DNA from: Cyclobacterium salsum
Lineage (GTDB): Bacteria; Bacteroidota; Bacteroidia; Cytophagales; Cyclobacteriaceae
Direction of reading: 5' to 3'
Assembly (NCBI RefSeq): GCF_010119245.1
Contig: NZ_WNKG01000012.1
Span: 62,001-126,000, forward strand
Length of the DNA stretch: 64,000 nucleotides
Made by a program: the position numbers and the translations under genes. Below the pieces are notes generated by a model, which saw only the letters and a program-made list of their open reading frames with translations, ran no database searches and had not been told where the DNA came from. Shown here piece after piece: positions 60,226 through 64,000 of this stretch. Position 1 is the first letter of the stretch. Each line of letters starts with the position of its first letter.

Positions 60226-61389
60226 TCACTTTTCAATCTTGCAAATGGCCACAAACCCGGCCTCATCGTAATGGTTGAAATATCCGCCAAGATAGATTAC
60301 CTCTTCGTGGAAATAGATTTTATCCACCCGGTTATTGGGTCCGGGAACGGCTCCATGCCAACTTTCGCCATCCCAGATAGCGATATTTTCGGTAGGGACT
60401 CCACCTACGGAATTAAAAGCACCCCCGACCCACAGGTGGTCCTCGATGACACACAAGCCCCTACCGGCCAAATCAAAGGTGGAAGAAGATGGGTCGGTCA
60501 TGTTAAGTCCTAAACCCAGGGATTTCCATTCAGAGCCGTTCCATTTGGCAATGTGGTTTGTCTGCGTTCCCCCGGCGGTGTTGAAGGTGCCGGTGGCGTA
60601 TAACTCGTCCTTATATACCGCCAAATCAAACACCTGACCGTCGATTCCCGCTCCGAAGTTGCACCATCTGTCCCCGTTCCAGGTGGCGATACTACGGGCG
60701 GCTTCTCCTCCGGCCGTCGTGAAATCTCCAGCTACCACCAATTCTCCCCTGTACACGATTTGTGTATGCACAGGTCCATCCAGTCCGCTGCCCAACATGC
60801 GCCATCGTTCACCATTCCAACTACCGATGTGCCTGGTAGGAATGTCCTGACTCCCAATTCCGGCAATGGTAAAATCTCCACCAACAACCAGGCTGCCCTG
60901 GTAGATCCCCAATGTGTTGACCGGGAGATTGAGTCCTTCCCCCACTTCCTCCCAGCCAGTGCCATTCCATTTTACCAAATGCAGCGCATCCTCCTGTTTT
61001 GCGTCCATAAAATGGCCGCCGGCATAAAGAACCCCCTCGTGAACCAGCAAGGCAGGGGTCAGGTTGGGTAAGCCGCGACCCATTTTCTTCCATTGGTTAC
61101 CATCATAGGCACCCACATAATCCGCCCCTATGCCATTGATCTGAGAAAATTCTCCGGATACGATTAACTGCTCTTCGAAAAAAAGCATATCTCTCACCCC
61201 ATAGTTGATCGCTCCCCCACCGACAGCGGTGAGGGTCATGCCTTCAAAGGGCTTTTCTTCTGGGATTTCAGATTCAATTTCCTCTTCCGGTTCTTCGTTA
61301 TCGACCTGTGCCGGGACATCGGAAAAATCACCTCCCTCACATGCCATGACACCTATTGCTATCAAGGCCAACCAAGCTGTTTTTTTCAT
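60226..61389 (-). CDS. Repeat beta-propeller lipoprotein
   Basis: 387 residues. Lipobox VMAC puts the acylated Cys near residue 17. An acidic low-complexity spacer (EEPEEEIESEIPEEK, about 31-47) carries the protein away from the membrane. Seven or so repeats of ~45-50 residues follow, each with VGGDFTIAG, HIGSWNGERWRMLGSGLDGPV or a close variant (GGHFMDA, AGDFTTAGG, TGTFNTAGG, GGAFNSVGG). This Gly-x-Phe...W-N-G-x-x-W pattern is typical of delta-60/Kelch-like propellers found in surface proteins. No catalytic residue is evident; a binding role is likely. Confidence 0.78.
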   Translation of the reverse strand: MKKTAWLALIAIGVMACEGGDFSDVPAQVDNEEPEEEIESEIPEEKPFEGMTLTAVGGGAINYGVRDMLFFEEQLIVSGEFSQINGIGADYVGAYDGNQWKKMGRGLPNLTPALLVHEGVLYAGGHFMDAKQEDALHLVKWNGTGWEEVGEGLNLPVNTLGIYQGSLVVGGDFTIAGIGSQDIPTRHIGSWNGERWRMLGSGLDGPVHTQIVYRGELVVAGDFTTAGGEAARSIATWNGDRWCNFGAGIDGQVFDLAVYKDELYATGTFNTAGGTQTNHIAKWNGSEWKSLGLGLNMTDPSSSTFDLAGRGLCVIEDHLWVGGAFNSVGGVPTENIAIWDGESWHGAVPGPNNRVDKIYFHEEVIYLGGYFNHYDEAGFVAICKIEK

Positions 61390-61599
61390 TTGTATAAAAG
61401 TTAATACTGATTAAAAGTCATTGTTCACCCATTAAAAAGTCTGTAGCGATTCCGAACCAAAAAAAATGAAGCGATTTGGAACCCTGTCGCTTTCCTATTT
61501 TGTAAACAAAGGGCTAAAATAAGGACTTAATTATTAATTTTAAACTGGGGAACGAGATTTTTTTTCTTTCCATGAAAAGGCAGGTAATTCCAAGGTACC
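61390..61599. other. Upstream region of the propeller lipoprotein
   Basis: About 210 AT-rich bases that must hold the promoter of the minus-strand lipoprotein gene. No clear element is visible. Confidence 0.3.
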
Positions 61600-62612
61600 C
61601 AACGCTTCCCGGGCAAAAATTTGAGTGGCTGAATAAATGGTATGGCTAAAGCCGAAGATGGGGACTAATTCCCGATTGCCTACAGCTAAAGCAGTAGGCA
61701 ATTGATAAAAACATTCAATAGGAAATAGCCCATTCCAAGAAAAAGCGGGCTTTAGCCCAAATTGGTACGGCTATTAAGACAATTCGTTTATATATTCAAT
61801 AGGAATGCGGCTTTAGCCCATTCAATAAAATAGCGATCAAAAGTCCTGGGCTTTAGCCCAAATTTAGGATAGGACAAGTGTAGAGTAACCCAGATTTGGC
61901 TAAAGCCAGGGATTTTGGCGCATTCCCGATTGCCTACAGCTAAAGCAGTAGGCAATTGATTCAACGGAAATGATTCCAAAATAACAGAGGAATTTTGGCT
62001 TATAAATATATTTGCAGACTCCCGGAATCCGAGCCTACTTCAATAGGAATGCGGCTTTAGCCCATTCAAAAAAAATTACCAATTAAATGTCATGGGCTTT
62101 AGCCCAAATGTAGAGTAATCCAGGTTTGGCTAAAGCCAGGGATACGGACAATAATCCGATTGCCTACAGCTATTAGGCAATTGATGATAGGTAAATCTGG
62201 TTCCGGATCATGATGGATCTATCTTTAACGAAACAACCCTCAATAGGATTGGGCTTTAGCCCATTCCAAATTATAGATTTCCAATCCCCTGGCTTTAGCC
62301 AAAATTGCTGGGAAAAACACCAGCAAATCATTAGCTCCTTCAATAGGTAATTGCCCAATCCACAGGTTGAACCGTAAATTTGGATTTTAGGGTTTGGGGA
62401 TAACGTTTTGGCTAAAGCCAATGATGCTGGTAAATTCCAGGGTACCTACAGCTGAAGCAGTAGGCAATTGATACAAAGGGAATGGCTCCAAAATAGCAGA
62501 GGGATTTTGGTTTATAAATAAAAATCTGGATTTCCCGCAATCCGACCTCCTCAATAGGAAATAGCCCATTCCAAAAAATGTCAATCAAAGTTCCTGGGCC
62601 TCAGCCCAAATT
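61600..62612. repeat. ~1-kb array of nested hairpin repeats (REP/BIME-like)
   Basis: Three hairpin types recur. Type A is GATTGCCTACAGC...GCAGTAGGCAATTGAT, at 61674-61705, 61928-61959, 62158-62184 (truncated) and 62443-62471. Type C is TGGGCTTTAGCCCA-like, at about 61747, 61809, 61847, 62052, 62093, 62249 and 62594. Type D is TTTGGCTAAAGCCAGG, near 61643, 61896, 62126 and 62407, with inverted versions such as 62290. TTCAATAGGAA-type spacers precede many type C hairpins. The order repeats about every 230-285 bases, four times. Nothing coding lies inside. Confidence 0.88.
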
Positions 62613-62753
62613 TCGGATCGGGCAAATCTTAAATCTAATTGGTCTCCTAAGAAAAGTTTGATTTTCAAATTTTAATTAATAAATTAATAGTTGAAATATA
62701 CCCCAGGTATTAATACAGGTCTTCCTCTGTCCATGCTGAAAAATTCACCGGCT

Positions 62754-63980
62754 ATGCATCGAATCTTATTTCCCTTTTTGTTTGTCGTTTTGTTGTTTTC
62801 CTGTGATTCGGGGAAAAAGGATGAAGGCGGTAATAAAAAAAGCGAAGGTTCAAATACGGCCGTGTATTTTGAAAAATTGGACAGTATTAAGATTGATTAC
62901 CTGGGAAGCCCAACCGTTCACGACCTGGATCCCATAAACAGAACAGTGCTTTTTATGGAACATAAAGAATTCACTGAGCAAATTTTGTTGGCTGATTTTG
63001 AAGGCAATATACAGGCTTCGTTTACCAAATCGGGAGATGTGCCAGACAGCTATGGGGCCCTGATGGCTTCTTTAAAGATTGATGGGGATAGTTCATTTAT
63101 GGCTTACAGTTATAATGGATTTTTGACTTATGATTTTAACGGAGAACTTCAATCACGGGTAAAACTGAAAGAATTTCGGGTTCCAAATTTTACCCGGAAG
63201 GCTATGGGCTATGGAATGGAAAAATGGGAAGGAAAATATTTGTATATAGATCAGGGATCGCGGGATATCAACTACAGTAGCATCGATGCTTACAACGAAA
63301 TACGATTATTGAATTGGCTGGACCCCGAAACAGGAGAGAAGGAACCCTTTATCCAATTTCCCGAAAGCAGTATTTTCAAAAGTGGCAAATACTTTTTCAG
63401 AGATTCCTGGGCCCCTGCTTTTACCCTAGTGGATAACCGGATTTATGTGGCATTTGGTATTGAACCGATAATTTATATATACGAGGCATATCCACCTTAT
63501 TCCCTAATTTCGAGTTTTCCACTTGACCTTCCAAATTATGAATATTTTAAGGGTGAAGTTGACTATGGTCCTGGATTTGAATTAAAGGGGTTTAATTACG
63601 GATCAGGAAGAATTTTAAATATTAAAAAAATTGACAAACATTTCGCAGTGGCCTATTTTAAAGGATATGAAAAAAAGGATAGAGATGAGTCTTCTATCAA
63701 TAAATCACCTGAGGAAGCAAGAGCTTTTAATGAACGGATGCGGGAAAAATACCCTATACATATTGCTGTTCTGGATTCAAATGGTAATAGGTTGAACGAT
63801 TTCGTCCCTAAAGGTTTGAGAGCCAGTAGTATGCTGATCCGTAATCATGAACTTTGGATGGTTGAGGAACCTGATCGAGAAACTGAGCGGGATTATTTCC
63901 GGCTGTTTCGGGTGGGGCTGAAAATGGAAAGGTCAAATCAAAAAACCATGCTTAAGCTATCATTGCATGCAACAACTTGA
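62754..63980 (+). CDS. DUF4221-family beta-propeller lipoprotein (paralogue 2)
   Basis: About 408 residues from the ATG at 62754, which opens the lipoprotein signal MHRILFPFLFVVLLFSCDSG; the frame is open from 62691. The domain is the same as in the protein at 16383-17558. Landmarks in order: DSIKIDYLGSPTVHDLDPINRTVLFM, LADFEGNIQASF, DSYGALMASLKI, NGFLTYDFNGELQ, the IYEAYPPYSLISSF region, YGSGRILNIKK, DSNGNRLNDFVPKGL and a C-terminal HELWMVEEPDRETERDYFRLFRVGL. Function unknown. Codon use is AT-richer than in the first paralogue, and the gene follows the hairpin array directly. Confidence 0.8.
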   Translation: MHRILFPFLFVVLLFSCDSGKKDEGGNKKSEGSNTAVYFEKLDSIKIDYLGSPTVHDLDPINRTVLFMEHKEFTEQILLADFEGNIQASFTKSGDVPDSYGALMASLKIDGDSSFMAYSYNGFLTYDFNGELQSRVKLKEFRVPNFTRKAMGYGMEKWEGKYLYIDQGSRDINYSSIDAYNEIRLLNWLDPETGEKEPFIQFPESSIFKSGKYFFRDSWAPAFTLVDNRIYVAFGIEPIIYIYEAYPPYSLISSFPLDLPNYEYFKGEVDYGPGFELKGFNYGSGRILNIKKIDKHFAVAYFKGYEKKDRDESSINKSPEEARAFNERMREKYPIHIAVLDSNGNRLNDFVPKGLRASSMLIRNHELWMVEEPDRETERDYFRLFRVGLKMERSNQKTMLKLSLHATT

Positions 63981-64000
63981 TTATCAGGAATGCGGCCTTA

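Noticed and set aside
61600-62612. CRISPR array
   Set aside because: Units are palindromic hairpins of several types with irregular spacing and similar spacers, and no cas gene is present.

Overview
The window looks like a chromosome segment of a Bacteroidota species, most likely Cytophagales and perhaps Cyclobacteriaceae. The support is a T9SS-type C-terminal sorting domain, a SusC/TonB-type outer-membrane beta-barrel with a carboxypeptidase-like N-terminus, two DUF4221-type lipoproteins, promoters of the Bacteroidota form (about TTTG-N20-TAnnTTTG), and many lipoproteins of carbohydrate metabolism. Family assignments come from reading motifs by eye; no database was searched.

Layout. 0-6 kb: a glycine-rich T9SS cargo protein, a TVP38/TMEM64 membrane protein, a GH28-like beta-helix protein and a secreted amidohydrolase. 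5.8-9.8 kb: a patchwork accessory zone with a 129-bp decayed copy of the amidohydrolase 3' end, a second diverged ~100-bp direct repeat, an AT-rich orphan gene, a marginal tRNA-Trp, a VapBC module and a small palindromic MITE-like element. 9.8-13.2 kb: gamma-glutamyltransferase, then a REP-associated transposase between ~205-bp direct repeats, REP-type hairpins, a 45-bp tandem repeat, and tRNA-Gln with a clear promoter and terminator. 13.5-23 kb: an outer-membrane beta-barrel, a DUF4221 lipoprotein, a uracil-DNA glycosylase with four Fe-S cysteines, a Tat-type Gfo/Idh/MocA oxidoreductase, an unrecognised flavin-barrel-like protein and an Old Yellow Enzyme.

23.7-40 kb is the functional core, a nitrogen-oxide respiration island. 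On the plus strand are an Rrf2 regulator, a group III truncated hemoglobin, a heme-copper-oxidase-like or NnrS-like membrane protein, a c-type cytochrome lipoprotein, nosZ (Sec/lipoprotein clade II type), a nos-associated membrane protein, nosL, nosD, nosF and nosY. Converging from the other side is an operon nrfH-nrfA-porin-ccsBA, giving ammonifying nitrite reduction plus the heme-attachment machinery both halves need. No nitrite-to-NO reductase and no recognisable NO reductase lie in the window. The local picture is therefore N2O reduction and ammonification with NO handling, not complete denitrification. A REP-rich stretch separates the two convergent operons.

40.6-54 kb holds an ATP-grasp enzyme, a ChrA transporter, a 2OG-Fe(II) oxygenase, recO and tdk, a coupled pair of an unknown protein and a 2H phosphoesterase, a sialidase-like secreted protein, and a divergent NagX-type acyltransferase/GH20 hexosaminidase pair. 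54-64 kb holds an orphan sigma-54 activator whose receiver lacks its phosphoacceptor Asp, small unknown genes, an ECF sigma factor, two beta-propeller secreted proteins, a ~1-kb array of nested hairpin repeats and a second DUF4221 lipoprotein.

I did not find a clearly new multi-gene defence or biosynthetic system. The most unusual items are the repeat architecture (several distinct REP families in 64 kb), the patchwork at 5.8-9.8 kb with its AT-rich orphan gene, the degenerate receiver, and two uncharacterised proteins (the 19893-21662 barrel and the 24870-26099 membrane protein).
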